From Xenopus tropicalis (Eukaryota; Chordata; Amphibia; Anura; Pipidae): a DNA stretch of 64,000 bases. The notes under the pieces are model-generated. The model searched no databases. It worked only from the letters and a program-made list of their open reading frames with translations, and was not told where the DNA came from. The stretch is taken from positions 146,214,545 through 146,278,544 of the forward strand of contig NC_030680.2 of NCBI RefSeq assembly GCF_000004195.4, given 5' to 3'. This document shows positions 33,139 to 45,724 of the stretch, in pieces. Both the position numbers and the translations under genes were made by a program. Within the stretch, counting starts at the first letter, position 1. Each line of letters opens with the position of its first letter.

Positions 33139-34411
33139 GTCCAGATGGACAAGTCAGGATGAGGAGAGAGGAAGTTACAAATGCAAGTGAGCTGCCTGGG
33201 AACCCAGAGAACTGGAAGGCCCCAGTAGGAATGATCCTTTGGAGTTGACTGGTACAGGGAAGGTTTATCCTGTGCTGGAAACACCAACATCGCCTGAATG
33301 AAGGAACAAAAAAAACCCCCAAACTCATCAGTGAGCATTTCCAAGAGGTAATTGCCTGACCAATGGGTGCAATTTCTGTGCGCTAGAAATTGCCCCGGGT
33401 GTGGGGGGCAAAACGCCACTTATTGCCACTTTGCTTGGAGGGCTTCCTCTATTAGTTTCTCCATTAAAGAATGATTACGTTTATCCATGACTGTGGCTGC
33501 ATCTTATAGTTCCCGTGGGTGTATTCCAAACCCCTATGCTAACAAGTACCAGGTCCAAATGGGCCCCATTGCTTATGGAACTTTACTTCCCCTTTAAATA
33601 AACATCTTAATTAACAAAACAATGAAGGCCGTAGTGACTCCACCCAATATGTTCTTTATCCTTTGGCGCAGCTAATGGCCCTCTGTTTTACTTCATTTTT
33701 TATTTATTTATTTTTTTCATCTTTTACGTCCAAAATCTCTAACGATCAAGTTCAAAGTCTTCCTACACCATTTGGGGAAACAGCTGCCGGCGGAAGGTTT
33801 GATAAGCCCTGGGAACCCATAAACACTCCCCAGCACCCTCCCAAGCCTTTTCCTTCTGAATTGCTGGAAATCTCCGTAAAGCAGACACCCGAGTGCAAGT
33901 GAGGCGGCGGGGGGCTCGGAATGTTATCTCCGCAAACAATATATAGATATAGTTATGATCTCCCACGGCCCCCTGGGAAAATGTTTATGTAATGTGGGGG
34001 TAATAGAAAGAGAATATGTTTCCATAGTAACAACTCATGAACTTCATAGCCGGCACTTCACACTATTTGAAATGGATTTAGGATTGTGGCTATATGTCTG
34101 TAGTTTCATATCCAGCTTGTATCTTATAGAGTATCAGGAAATGTAATTATGGTATTAGATACGGAGCTACATACATGTATATTATGGCTCTGCCGCACAC
34201 GGAATGGGAGCCGCCCAGCAGGAAGGGGCCGAAGGGCAAGTAAAGAAGCTCAAAGAGAGAAATATGTGATGGTGACAATGGTGGGATATATATTCGCCCC
34301 CCAACTCCATATAAACAGAAGCCTGGGGTGAGACGGCTCCCTGGGCTCGGGCAGTAACATGTCCGCTAGGGTTGCCATCTTTGGCAGCTTTATTTACCGG
34401 CAAGGGGGAAG
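33139..34411. other. Mostly unique flank, no gene recognised
   Basis: No array and no complete transposon was seen. The open frame at 33663-33902 has no recognisable domain and no splice context was established. Confidence 0.4.
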
Positions 34412-34670
34412 GAAGTGATGTCATGGGGGTGGGGAAGAGGCGGGGCAGTGACATCACAGGGTGGGGAAGAGGCAGGGCAGTGACATCATGGGGTGGGTAA
34501 AGACAGGTCACTGGGCATGGAAGAAGCGGGACAGTGACGTCACATGGGTGGGGAAGAGACGGGGCAGTGATGTTGCGGGACTGTGAAGAGGTGGGGCAGT
34601 GACATTGCGGGGGTGGGAAGAGGCGGGGCAGTGACATTGCGGGGGTGGGAAGAGGCGGGGCAGTGACGTC
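34412..34670. repeat. About 34-bp GC-rich tandem array (about 8 copies)
   Basis: GGGGCAGTGACATTGCGGGG and GTGGGAAGAGGC recur with a 30-34 bp period, with the last two copies nearly identical and the first ones diverged. It adjoins an L2/CR1-like tail. Confidence 0.85.
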
Positions 34671-34808
34671 TTTATTTATAAAGCGCTGAAAGGATACACA
34701 GCGCTGTATAATCTTACAATATAATCAATTACAAACAGGGAGGACAAGTGTTATAATAAATACAATAAATAAGTATAAATACACAGAGAATAAGTACCAC
34801 AGTGGCAG
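34671..34808. mobile_element. L2/CR1-like tail fragment
   Basis: TTTATTTATAAAGCGCTGAA, ACAGCGCTGTATAATCTTAC and AATTACAAACAGGGAGGACA follow the same layout as 19263-19478. It is truncated where the 100-bp array begins. Confidence 0.7.
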
Positions 34809-35960
34809 GCCCCATTGTAAGCAACAGTCCTGCCCTGCTTTATGGCTGAGATTCTAGCTATCTGTATAACAGAGCATTCTGTCACAGTGGCACAGATCCT
34901 ATCTGATCCCCCCATTGTAAGCAGCAGTCCTGCCCTGCTTTATGGCTGAGATTCTAGCTATCTGTATAACAGAGCATTCTGTCACAGTGGCACAGATCCT
35001 ATCTGACTCCCCCCCCCATTGTAAGCAACAGTCCTGCCCTGCTTTATGGCTGAGATTCTAGCTATCTGTATAACAGAGCATTCTGTCACAGTGGCACAGA
35101 TCCTATCTGATCCCCCCCATTGTAAGCAGCAGTCCTGCCCTGCTTTATGGCTGAGATTCTAGCTATCTGTATAACAGAGCATTCTGTCACAGTGGCACAG
35201 ATCCTATCTGATCCCCCCATTGTAAGCAGCAGTCCTGCCCTGCTTTATGGCTGAGATTCTAGCTATCTGTATAACAGAGCATTCTGTCACAGTGGCACAG
35301 ATCCTATCTGATCCCCCCCCACCCCCCTTTGTAAGCAGCAGTCCTGCCCTGCTTTATGGCTGAGATTCTAGCTATCTGTATAACAGAGCATCCTGTCACA
35401 GTGGCACAGATCCTATCTGATCCCCCCATTGTAAGCAGCAGTCCTGCCCTGCTTTATGGCTGAGATTCTAGCTATCTGTATAACAGAGCATTCTGTCACA
35501 GTGGCACAGATCCTATCTGATCCCCCCATTGTAAGCAGCAGTCCTGCCCTGCTTTATGGCTGAGATTCTAGCTATCTGTATAACAGAGCATTCTGTCACA
35601 GTGGCACAGATCCTATCTGACCCCCCCATTGTAAGCAGCAGTCCTGCCCTGCTTTATGGCTGAGATTCTAGCTATCTGTATAACAGAGCATTCTGTCACA
35701 GTGGCACAGATCCTATCTGATCCCCCCATTGTAAGCAGCAGTCCTGCCCTGCTTTATGGCTGAGATTCTAGCTATCTGTATAACAGAGCATTCTGTCACA
35801 GTGGCACAGATCCTATCTGATCCCCCCATTGTAAGCAGCAGTCCTGCCCTGCTTTATGGCTGAGATTCTAGCTATCTGTATAACAGAGCATTCTGTCACA
35901 GTGGCACAGATCCTATCTGATCCCCCCATTGTAAGCAGCAGTCCTGCCCTGCTTTATGGC
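34809..35960. repeat. 100-bp tandem array (about 11.5 copies)
   Basis: CAGTCCTGCCCTGCTTTATG and GCTATCTGTATAACAGAGCA recur at a 100-bp period. Only the C run preceding ATTGTAAGCAGC varies noticeably in length, so early copies are 101-107 bp. Copies after 35400 are almost identical. Confidence 0.97.
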
Positions 35961-36525
35961 AGACAATAAGATTTATCACAAATAAACCTTATATTTAATA
36001 AAACATGAATATAGTAAAACACACAATATAGAGTATATTTCTGAGGCAGAGACAACAAGAGGGACAAGGCTGTCAGGCTACATGAGCTCTTTGTTGAGAT
36101 CTATAGATATTGCAAATAAATGGGAGGATTAGATTAAGGTCCGGCCGGAGTTCTGTCCAAGGTCTCAGTAAACACATATAATCAGCTTCTCTATATAAGT
36201 GACACACTCGCCTTATGAGATTCTATGAATTCTATCAATGCCGCCCACAATAGTCCCTGTAATTGTACTTAATCAAGGAGTCCAATGAATAAACCCTTTG
36301 AGATATACAAACCTTCTACATCACGTAGAATTGTGCCGTGTAATTATTGCCTCCAAGCCCCGACCCACGGAGATGTCCTTGGTAAATATAAGTTAATAAT
36401 GCAGTCGTGCAGTTATGGCAAGTGTTCCTTGTGGCTGATTGTCAGGTGAGCATAGATGAGCAAAGAAGTTGGGCTGGATTGTTCCGATAATTATATATTA
36501 TTACTTTGAATGCACTTAACACAAG
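35961..36525. other. Spacer, no feature
   Basis: AT-rich unique sequence between two arrays. No exon was recognised. Confidence 0.4.
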
Positions 36526-37366
36526 CATAGGGGGCTGTTCCTGCTGAATTGTGCTTAGTACAGGGGAATCCCTATGTGCCATAGTTTTATGGTATCTCTC
36601 TGTACAGGCTATGGGCAAACTTAGGGGGCTGTTCCTGCTGAATTGTGTTTAGTACAGGGGAATTCCTATGTGCCATAGTTTTATGGTATCTCTCTGTACA
36701 GGCTATGGGCAAACTTAGGGGGCTGTTCCTGCTGAATTGTGCTTAGTACAGGGGAATCCCTATGTGCCATAGTTTTATGGTATCTCTCTGTACAGGCTAT
36801 GAGCAAACTTAGGGGGCTGTTCCTGCTGAATTGTGCTTAGTACAGGGGAATCCCTATGTGCCATAGTTTTATGGTATCCATCTGTACAGGCTATGAGCAA
36901 ACTTAGGGGGCTGTTCCTGCTGAATTGTGCTTAGTACAGGGGAATCCCTATGCTGCCATAGTTTTATGGTATCTCTGTGTACAGGCTATGAGCAAACTTA
37001 GGGGGCTGTTCCTGCTGAATTGCGCTTAGTACAGGGGAATCCCTATGTGCCATAGTTTTATGGTATCTCTCTGTACAGGCTATGAGCAAACTTAGGGGGC
37101 TGTTCCTGCTGAATTGCGCTTAGTACAGGGGAATCCCTATGTGCCATAGTTTTATGGAATCTCTCTGTACAGGCTATGGGCAAACTTAGGGGGCTGTTCC
37201 TGCTGAATTGTGCTTTGTACAGGGGAATCCCTATGTGCCATAGTTTTATGGTATCTCTCTGTACAGGCTATGAGCAAACTTAGGGGGCTGTTCCTGCTGA
37301 ATTGTGCTTAGTACAGGGGAATCCCTATGTGCCATAGTTTTATGGAATCTCTCTGTACAGGCTATG
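36526..37366 (+). repeat. 94-bp tandem array (about 9 copies)
   Basis: GGGGGCTGTTCCTGCTGAAT and CCATAGTTTTATGGTATCTC recur every 94 bp. Each unit contains a short palindrome, CATAGTTTTATG. Two reverse-complement copies lie at 55560-55752. Confidence 0.96.
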
Positions 37367-37446
37367 CAGTCTATTGGAGATGGTCACTCTTTAATTCTGA
37401 GCTTTCTGCTTAACGGGTTTCCAGATAACAGATCCTATACCTGTAT
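37367..37446. mobile_element. Right arm of a CAGGTATGGG-type MITE
   Basis: TAACGGGTTTCCAGATAACA and GATCCTATACCTGTA form the right terminus directly after the 94-bp array. No left arm was found before the array. Confidence 0.65.
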
Positions 37447-37822
37447 AATATTCACAGCACAAAACTAATTAGTAATGAAGTCAGAATCATATTACATGGC
37501 AGCATAGAAATCAGTGCAGTCCGCATCAGAATTTTGTTCGTAATCAGCCCTGTAGATGGCAGATATGACCTCCCTTTCCTTGATGATTTCCCCTGCCCCC
37601 TAAGCTTAGCTCCTCCCCAGCAGCCCAGAGCCCACTGAGCATGTGCAGTGCCACTGACACACAAAAGACAGGGTAACAGAATCGGGAGATTGGGGGCTGC
37701 TGGAGGCATCTTTCTAATTACTAATATAGGGCTGCCGTACCTCTGGGCTGGTACTGTGAGGTCTGTATATAGAATACAGCATTTCTTGCCAGATTCTATT
37801 GAAGGCTTTAGTTCCCCTTTAA
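37447..37822. mobile_element. T2/Kolobok-type MITE end (CCCCTTTAA terminus)
   Basis: GGCAGCATAGAAATCAGTGC, CTGAGCATGTGCAGTGCCAC and the terminal TTTAGTTCCCCTTTAA match a common T2-like frog MITE. The left end is absent. Confidence 0.6.
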
Positions 37823-38137
37823 GCGCAGGGTGTTAGTCGGCTGCTTTGCAGTACAAATATCTCACGTACATCTAATCTCGCAGACACACAGTTTAGCACA
37901 TATCACAGCACTTGTCAGTTCGACACGAACGCGCGTTACATAATTCAGCACATACCGGGGGGATTGTCAGGTCGGCGTACGGGCGTTTAGTACATACCAT
38001 GAGAATTGTCAGAGTGATGTAAGTGTGGGATTCAGTTTAGCACATTAGTCGGCCAATCACAAGTGTGTGCTGCAATCTACACTGGGCTGCTAAATAGCTG
38101 TGCGCTGAGGCAGGGCTCGCATTGTGCAACTACAACA
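37823..38137. other. Short unique stretch, no feature
   Basis: Non-repetitive sequence with CpGs near 37926-37986. No exon was recognised. Confidence 0.4.
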
Positions 38138-39499
38138 GGCAACATTGGGCACCATATTGGGCACAACATTGGGCACAACATTGGGCACAACATTAGGCAC
38201 AATATTAGGCACAACATTAAGCACAACATTGGGCACAACATTGGGCACCACATTGGGCACCACATTGGGCACCACATTGGGCACCACATTGGGCACAACA
38301 TTGGGCACAACATTAGGCACAACATTAGGCACAACATTGGGCACAACATTAGGCACCACATTGGGCACCACATTGGGCACAACATTGGGCACAACATTAG
38401 GCACAACATTAGGCACAACATTAGGCACAACATTGGGCACAACATTGGGCACAACATTGGGCACCACATTGGGCACCACATTAGGCACAACATTAGGCAC
38501 CACATTGGGCACCACATTGGGCACAACATTGGGAACAACATTGGGCACAACATTAGGCACAACATTGGGCACAACATTGGGCACCACATTGGGCACCACA
38601 TTGAGCACAACATTGGGCACAACATTGGGCACCACATTGGGCATCACAATGGGCACAACATTAGGCACAACATTGGGCACAACATTAGGCACAACATTAG
38701 GCACAACATTGGGCACAACATTAGGCACAACATTGGGCACAACATTGGGCACAACATTGGGCACCATATTGGTCACCACATTGGGCACAACATTGGGTAC
38801 AACATTGGGCACCACATTGGGCACCACATTGGGCACAACATTGGGCACCACATTGGGCACAACATTAAGCACAACATTAGGCACAACATTGGGCACAACA
38901 TTGGGCACAACATTAGGCACAACATTGGGCACCACATTGGGCACCGCATTGGGCACAACATTAGGCACAACATTAGGCACAAGATTGGGCACAACATTGG
39001 GCACAACATTAGGCACAACATTGGGCACAGCATTGGGCACAACATTAGGCACAACATTAGGCACAACATTGGGCACAACATTAGGCACAACATTAGGCAC
39101 AACATTGGGCACAACATTAGGCACAACATTGGGCACAACATTGGGCACAACATTAGGCACAACATTGGGCACAACATTGGGCACAACATTAGGCACAACA
39201 TTAGGCACAACATTAGGCACAACATTGGGCACAACATTGGGCACAACATTAGGCACAACATTAGGCACAACATTGGGCACAACATTGGGCACAACATTAG
39301 GCACAACATTGGGCACAACATTGGGCACAACATTAGGCACAACATTGGGCACAACATTGGGCACAACATTAGGCACAACATTGGGCACAACATTGGGCAC
39401 AACATTAGGCACAACATTGGGCACAACATTGGGCACAACATTAGGCACCACATTAGGCACAACATTAGGCACAACATTGGGCACAACTTTAGGCACAAC
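38138..39499. repeat. 12-bp minisatellite, about 113 copies
   Basis: The unit is GGCACAACATTG, varying at GGG/AGG and at CACAAC/CACCAC. It is uninterrupted for 1.36 kb. No frame contains stops, so several overlapping open frames of about 470-516 codons appear on both strands; their products are 4-residue repeats and not proteins. The right part shows a 36-bp higher-order order. Confidence 0.98.
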
Positions 39500-40205
39500 T
39501 TGCACCCTGCACTTTAGCCCTGTAGCTCTGTGATGAACCCTGGAGAGAAGGATACAGTCAGGGGCTGCCGCTCCAGGGGTCCCCACCACAGCCCCCACAC
39601 CCCCAGGGGCCCCTCTGTCTGCCCAACCCCCTCCAAGCATGATTTCATTATACTTATCTTCTGCAGGGATCGGGTCTGGGTTTTATCTCGGTGCCCCCCC
39701 AGCCCAGTCTGACCCTGCCTACAGTTTGGGGTTTGCCTACAGTCTGTCTCTGTCTGTCTGTCTGCCACTCCTAAGCGCTCCGTCTGTCTCTTGTGCTTTC
39801 ATATACTCGCTGTATTCTCTCCCTGATCTCTGGCTCTAGGGTGGGGCAGTGAAGGGATCAATATGGCAGCCCCACCCATCATTATACATGCAAACATACA
39901 GTGAACCAGTGTAACCCTGGCCTACTCACAAGTCCAAGTTCTTCAACAAAAATCATAAACCCCTAGTGTAACCCTAATACTGTCTAACGGAAACAATATG
40001 GCAGCCCCCGTCCACTCAGAGGAGGAAGGATATATGCACAAAATAAGACATATGACACACACACATATAAGACACATGATATAGAATATGGGGTGGATCT
40101 CCTTCACTTCATAGAATAGTGTGTTGGGCTGATAGGATGTGACCCCTTTGTTTGGGTTTGGTACTGGTTCTGGTGTATTTCTGTAGAACTGAAGTCCAAT
40201 AACAG
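39500..40205. other. Flank, no gene recognised
   Basis: A CTGTCTGTCTGTCTG microsatellite lies at about 39747-39763. There is a pyrimidine tract with an AG at about 39660-39668, but the sequence after it encodes nothing recognisable. Confidence 0.4.
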
Positions 40206-41154
40206 GTACTGTTTTATTATTACAGAGAAAAGGGAATCATTTAACCATGAAATAAACCCAATAGGGCTGTTCTGCCCCAATAAGGGGTAATTATATCTTA
40301 GTTGGGATCAAGTACAGGTACTGTTTTATTATTACAGAGAAAAGGGAATCATTTAACCATTAAATAAACCCAATAGGGCTGTTCTGCCCCAATAAGGGGT
40401 AATTATATCTTAGTTGGGATCAAGTACAGGTACTGTTTTATTATTACAGAGAAAAGGGAATCATTTAACCATTAAATAAACCCAATAGGGCTGTTCTGCC
40501 CCAATAAGGGGTAATTATATCTTAGTTGGGATCAAGTACAGGTACTGTTTTATTATTACAGAGAAAAGGGAATCATTTAACCATGAAATAAACCCAATAG
40601 GACTGTTCTGCCCCAATAAGGGGTAATTATATCTTAGTTGGGATCAAGTACAGGTACTGTTTTATTATTACAGAGAAAAGGGAATCATTTAACCATTAAA
40701 TAAACCCAATAGGGCTGTTCTGCCCCAATAAGGGGTAATTATATCTTAGTTGGGATCAAGTACAGGTACTGTTTTATTATTACAGAAAAAAGGGAATCAT
40801 TTAACCATTAAATAAACCCAATAGGGCTGTTCTGCCCCCAATAAGGGGTAATTATATCTTAGTTGGGATCAAGTACAGGTACTGTTTTATTATTACAGAA
40901 AAAAGGGAATCATTTAACCATTAAATAAACCCAATAGGGCTTTTCTGCCCCCAATAAGGGGTAATTATATCTTAGTTGGGATCAAGTACAGGTACTGTTT
41001 TATTATTACAGAGAAAAGGGAATCATTTAACCATTAAATAAACCCAATAGGGCTGTTCTGCCCCAATAAGGGGTAATTATATCTTAGTTGGGATCAAGTA
41101 CAGGTACTGTTTTATTATTACAGAAAAAAGGGAATCATTTAACCATTAAATAAA
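40206..41154 (-). repeat. 112-bp tandem array, locus 4 (about 8.5 copies)
   Basis: CAGGTACTGTTTTATTATTA recurs at 112-113 bp. Several copies share CAGAAAAAAGGG and one has GGGCTTTTCTG. Neither MITE arm is detectable at the borders (left TCCAATAA, right AAACCTGGTCC), so this array stands alone. Confidence 0.97.
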
Positions 41155-43326
41155 CCTGGTCCATGAATGTAGATTTAAAAAATCCCCAAACCATAAGAGT
41201 AAATCATTGGTTCCTGTGGCGGTGCATATGCAGCTCTGGGTTTGGGGCAAGAACATGGAATTGGTTGGGTTTTACTAAAAAAGAACAAGTTATTTGTCGG
41301 CCATTTGTGCCGCTCCGCTCTAATCACCTGAATGCAGCTCATTAGCACAAGGGGGAGCCGCTCTTCTAAAGGAAAAAAAAAACGAGTTTGATGCCAGAAA
41401 TGAATTTGTGGAGCTTTGTTTGGAGCCGTCAGTCATTGTTCCGCCGCCTCCGGGCACAGTCTCGGCCTCACTGATAAGCACTAAGGCTACGTGCAAACAT
41501 GGAGGCAAAACATTGGGGGGGGGGGGGGGGTCACTTTATGGCACTGGGTCCCCCCAGCAAAAAAAAAAAAAAAAAAATGTCAGGACCCCCTGTGACCCAT
41601 GTACAAGCTCCTCTGCACCCTGTGCTGGCCGGACTGGCAATCTGTGGGTTCTGGCAAATACCAGAGGGGCTGTAAGATGCCATAGACTGTCAGTATTTAT
41701 TGGGCTGGGGGGGGCTGTTTGGGCATCTGGGTACTTAGAATGGCAGGGTTTATTTTGAAGCCCAGTCTGGATCTAATCCTAAGCATACTCCGATGCACAA
41801 CCTGTGATCCGTCCCCCTTGGGCGTACATGGACTTGTGCCCACTTTCTTCCCCCCCTTCTGCCCATTTCTTCCCTTGGTAGTTCTAAAACCAGAAATCAT
41901 CATAATTCCCTGTGACATGAGAGCAATTTACCATCGCAGGAGCAAATTAGCACGGGGTTTGGTAAATGGTGCCCTTGTTGCTGTGCAAGTTTTGCTTAGT
42001 GGGGCTGGAGCCACGTGGGGCACATGTGATTCACTGGGCAGAATGTGTTATTGGAACATTTCCTCAAAGTCTAGGGTTGTCTCAGGCAAATGTACTTCAG
42101 GGGGGTAATGACAGAGGGAGCAGATCCTGCCCGGGGGGGGGGGGGGCCGGGACACAGGGGGCCCCAGACTGCAAGTTGTGCTTCCTCTATAGCAGTGAAA
42201 AGCAGGGAGAGGCTAGTGGGGGGTCCAAGTAGGAGAGGTTTGCACCTTGGGTTGCCTCTGTTTTTGACCTGGACAGCCTGGTTTTCAGTATGGCTCTCCA
42301 GGTCAAAACTACCTGTCCCAGTGTTCCCATTTTGGATTCTCCATCAATTGGCCATTGCCGATCACTGTGTTATAGCCCCGTCCCGTGATGTGGCGCCCCA
42401 CCTCCCTGCCCAGATTTCAGAAATGACACGGTATGCACGATAGAGGGGGGTTGGGGTGTTGGGTATTCTTTGGAGAGCTTGACAATTACCAGGGGGCAGC
42501 TCCAGGGACCCCCCAGTCCGACAGTATCCTGGCAGGCCAGTCCAGCCAGTGCTTTGCCCTGCTCCCTTCTTTCCACCCAGCTGGCCAAAGGTGGCCAAAC
42601 TCAACTTATGAAGACCTATTAGTTCTGCATTCGGTGTTGGTGCCACTGTGGGTATAGATGGATATGACGGGCAGAGATCAGTTAACCCCTGCATTTCTGG
42701 GCAATGGAACACATCAAACCACAGTGTAGGGCAAATAGTTAATCTGCACCTCAGTATTCAGTTATCCTTCCATCACATTTGGCTTGGGTTGGGGTGGGTT
42801 TCTCTGATACTTTGGGCTCTGTTTACCCTGGAGAATCTTATTGCCGCATGTCCGGTGTGACAGAGGGGCAGTGGGTAAGTGGGCAGGGGGGGCAATCACC
42901 TCCATTCAGCCCCAGAATAGGTCGGAAATATTTGCACATCTGTGTATGTCACAGACACTTGGATAAAACCCTTGCAGGGAGTTGCTGGGAGTTGTAGTTG
43001 TGCAACAGCTGCAGTGCCGGGGGGTTTGCCGGCTGCTGTCACCGCATGTAACTAATGAGAGCGAGGGAAGAGACGGGGCCCATCCGTCATGTTCTGCCTT
43101 TGCTGCGCCTGCCGATCGGCCCGCGTAGATTTATTGTCGCCCAGAAGGGAAACCGACAGCGGAACCGAAATGAACCCGAAATCCCCGAAAGAAATGGAAG
43201 TTTAGAAGCTGCAAATGGAGGGTTAATGTTGCCTTGCGTTGGCGCCCACCCTGGCACGTCTCACCGGGGCCACAGCCGCTCAGCGCCTCTAATTGACTGC
43301 ATAGCCAAGGGCAGATTTGTTATACA
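41155..43326. other. GC-balanced flank without recognised genes
   Basis: G runs occur at about 41515-41530 and 42135-42146 and an A run at about 41561-41577. The GTTGCTGGGAGTTGTAGTTG motif near 42975 is common in frog repeats. Several open frames of about 100 codons overlap here, but none resembles a protein family I know. Confidence 0.4.
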
Positions 43327-43670
43327 ATGGCCTGTCCCTAGCAACTTTTCAATTGGTCTTCTTTTTATATTTTGCATTTGAATTATTGGCCTTTCCCTAC
43401 AGCTTTCAAACGGGGATATAAAACCTATTTCCCCCCCGAGGCTACAATTTAATTGCTATTTTTACTTTTTGTTACTTATCTTCCTATTTAGGCCCTCCCC
43501 TATTCATATTCCTGTCTCTCTTTAAAACCACTGCCTGGTTGCTAGGGTAGATTGGACCATAGCAACCAGATAGCTCCTTAAATTCTACACTGGAGAGCTG
43601 CTGAACAAAAAGCTAATGGTATCAAAAATGGAAAATAATAAAAAATGAAGACCAATTGCCCCTAGCAGGC
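43327..43670. mobile_element. T2-like MITE fragment
   Basis: CTAGCAACTTTTCAATTGGT, CTGGTTGCTAGGGTAGATTG and GAGAGCTGCTGAACAAAAAG match the left segment of the composite at 6654-7250. Both TTAA ends are missing. Confidence 0.65.
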
Positions 43671-44000
43671 TATTTATGAGCCTCAGATAAGAGACAGCCC
43701 AGTTACGATCAAACTCTTCTTCTTTTATTTCTTTATAATACATATATACCTTTTATTATACCCTCAAAGGGCAAATAAACCCTTTCAAAGACATTAGAGC
43801 TACTCTGCTCAGATTGTTCTCCGAAGAATTATCTAATTTTTCTTGCCAAATACATGAACATGAAGGGCAATCACTGAACCAAGCAGGCGGGGAAATGGGC
43901 ATAGGAGGTAATTCCTGGAGTTTTACTGGCTGGGCTGGTTAAATACAGTCTGGGTGGCCACCCTACAATAGCCCCTGATGGTAAAGGTGCAAAAAACCTT
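43671..44000. other. Spacer, no feature
   Basis: AT-rich sequence in which no exon was recognised. Confidence 0.4.
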
Positions 44001-44145
44001 TTAAAGGAACAGTTCAGTACAATAATGAAACTGAGTAAAACAGACAGACTGCGCAAAATGAAAAATATTTGCAATGTTGTTAGTTAGGCAAAAATGTCAT
44101 CTATAAAGGCTGGAGTGGGCAGATGTCTAACACAATAGCCAGAAC

Positions 44146-44837
44146 TAGTGATGAGCGAATCTGTTCCATTTTGCTTCGCTGAAAAATTTGCAAATCTTTC
44201 AAAAGATCCGCAAAACGGTTAAAAATTTGTGAAACAGTGAAAATGTTGTGTGGCAAAAAAAAATTGTCGCCCGTGGCTATTATTTTGTCATGCGGCTATT
44301 ATTTTGTCACCCGTGGCTATTATTTTGTCATGCGGCTATTATTTTGTCGCCCGTGGCTATTATTTTGTCATGCGGCTATTATTTTGTCACCCGTGGCTAA
44401 TATTTTGTCATGCGGCTATTATTTTGTTACCCGTGGCTATTATTTTGTCATGCGGCTATTATTTTGTCACCCGTGGCTATTATTTTGTCATGCGGCTATT
44501 ATTTTGTCACCCGTGGCTATTATTTTGTCATGCGGCTATTATTTTGTCACCCGTGGCTATTATTTTTTCGCCTGCGGCTATTATTTTGTCACGCGCGGCT
44601 ATTATTTTGTCACCCATGGCTATTATTTTGTCGCGTGGTTATTATTTTATCGCTCGCGGCTATTATTTTGTTGCCCGGCTATTCTTTTGATGCCCGCAAC
44701 TATTCTTTTTTGACGACGGTGACAATTTTTGGACGTGTGGCAAATTTTTCCATCCGTTTCGCAAAACAATCCGCCAATGGTGAAACGTGGAAATTCGCCG
44801 CGAATCCATGCCTGGTGAAAAATTTTGCCCATTACTA
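44146..44837. mobile_element. hAT-like MITE (TAGTGATGAGCGAAT end) with internal array
   Basis: It starts TAGTGATGAGCGAATCTG and ends TTTTGCCCATTACTA. GCCAGAAC flanks it on both sides (44138-44145 and 44838-44845), an exact 8-bp duplication. Most of the interior is a tandem array. Confidence 0.88.
44265..44700. repeat. About 42-bp tandem array inside the nested MITE
   Basis: CCCGTGGCTATTATTTTGTC and ATGCGGCTATTATTTTGTCA alternate, giving a basic repeat of 20-22 bp and a dimer of 42 bp. Towards 44570-44700 the copies diverge. Open frames here encode ILSCGYYFV-like repeats and are artefacts. Confidence 0.93.
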
Positions 44838-45173
44838 GCCAGAACACTACTTCCTGCTTTCAGCTCTCTAAGCTGTTAGCAGTCAATAGCCAATCAGTGC
44901 CTTGAGGGGGGGCCATATGGGGCATAACTGGTCAGTTTATTTGCTTTTATGTCCCATGTGGCCCCCCTAAAGTCACTGACTAACTAAGAGCTGAAAGCAG
45001 GAAGTAGTGTTCTGGCTATTATGTTAGACATCTGCCCACTCCAGCCTTTATAGATGACATTTTTGCCTGACTAACTATATTCTATATACAGTATATTCTA
45101 TATACACTATATTCCATCTATAGATTCTGCCTATTTTACCCAGTTTTATTTTTACACTGAACTGTTTCTTTAA

Positions 45174-45595
45174 GAGGAAATACTTGGAAGATAAACCGTA
45201 GCTATAGCTGGGGTATATATTATATGTAAGTAAAGCCCCAGGGGGACGCACTCCAATAAATGAGCCCCACGCGCTGTCAGTAGATAGAAGATTCCTCGGC
45301 ACATTTATATATTATTCTATCTCTTAGGGAATGTGCTTTCAAAATGTATTTTTTTTTTCTTTAAAAATGACTTCATCTCTCCGTTGATCAGAGCCGTATA
45401 TATTCCTTCTGTGCAGCTCGGTGTGTGTATATATATATATATCAAGGAATAAGGGGGGGCTCGCGATTAGCATCAGACCAATGACGTTTCTATTCAACTG
45501 CCGGATATGGGGAGCGGCACAAACACCTGCTCCCTGGGGGGGGGGGGGGGCAGCCTTTGGGGGGGGCTTCATCTGATTGGCCATACCCAAAAGGG
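45174..45595. other. Flank with a poly-G run, no gene
   Basis: A (TA)n run lies at about 45428-45441 and a G run at about 45535-45550. No exon was recognised. Confidence 0.4.
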
Positions 45596-45724
45596 CATCA
45601 GACTTACGATTAAATAGTATGGCCTATTCTTAGCAACTTTTCAATTGGTCTTCATTTTTTATTTTGCATAGGTTTTTAATTATTTGCCTTCTTCTCCTGA
45701 CTTTTTCCAGCTTTCAAATGGGGG

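Larger units (their letters stand above)
44001..45173. mobile_element. T2/Kolobok-type MITE with TTAA ends, split by another MITE
   Basis: The left end is TTAAAGGAACAGTTCAGT and the right end ACTGAACTGTTTCTTTAA. The inner arms are also inverted: GCAAAAATGTCATCTATAAA at 44089 pairs with its reverse complement near 45048. TTAAAGGAA fits the T2-family terminus. The element is interrupted at 44146-44837. Confidence 0.85.

Noticed and set aside
34809..35960. Regular repeats that could suggest a CRISPR array
   Set aside because: Whole units repeat with no unique spacers, the unit is 100 bp and the setting is vertebrate. The same applies to all other arrays here.
38063..39640. Open frames of 469-516 codons on both strands
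   Set aside because: They translate a 12-bp repeat in three or more overlapping frames into 4-residue repeats. No stop is possible in the unit, so they carry no coding evidence.
39645..39700. Possible splice acceptor followed by an exon
   Set aside because: TTCTGCAG is present but the downstream frame has no similarity to any protein I know and no donor was found.
44237..44838. Hydrophobic open frames that look like membrane proteins
   Set aside because: They translate the GGCTATTATTTTGTC array in several frames at once. The hydrophobicity comes from ATT/TTT codons in a repeat.
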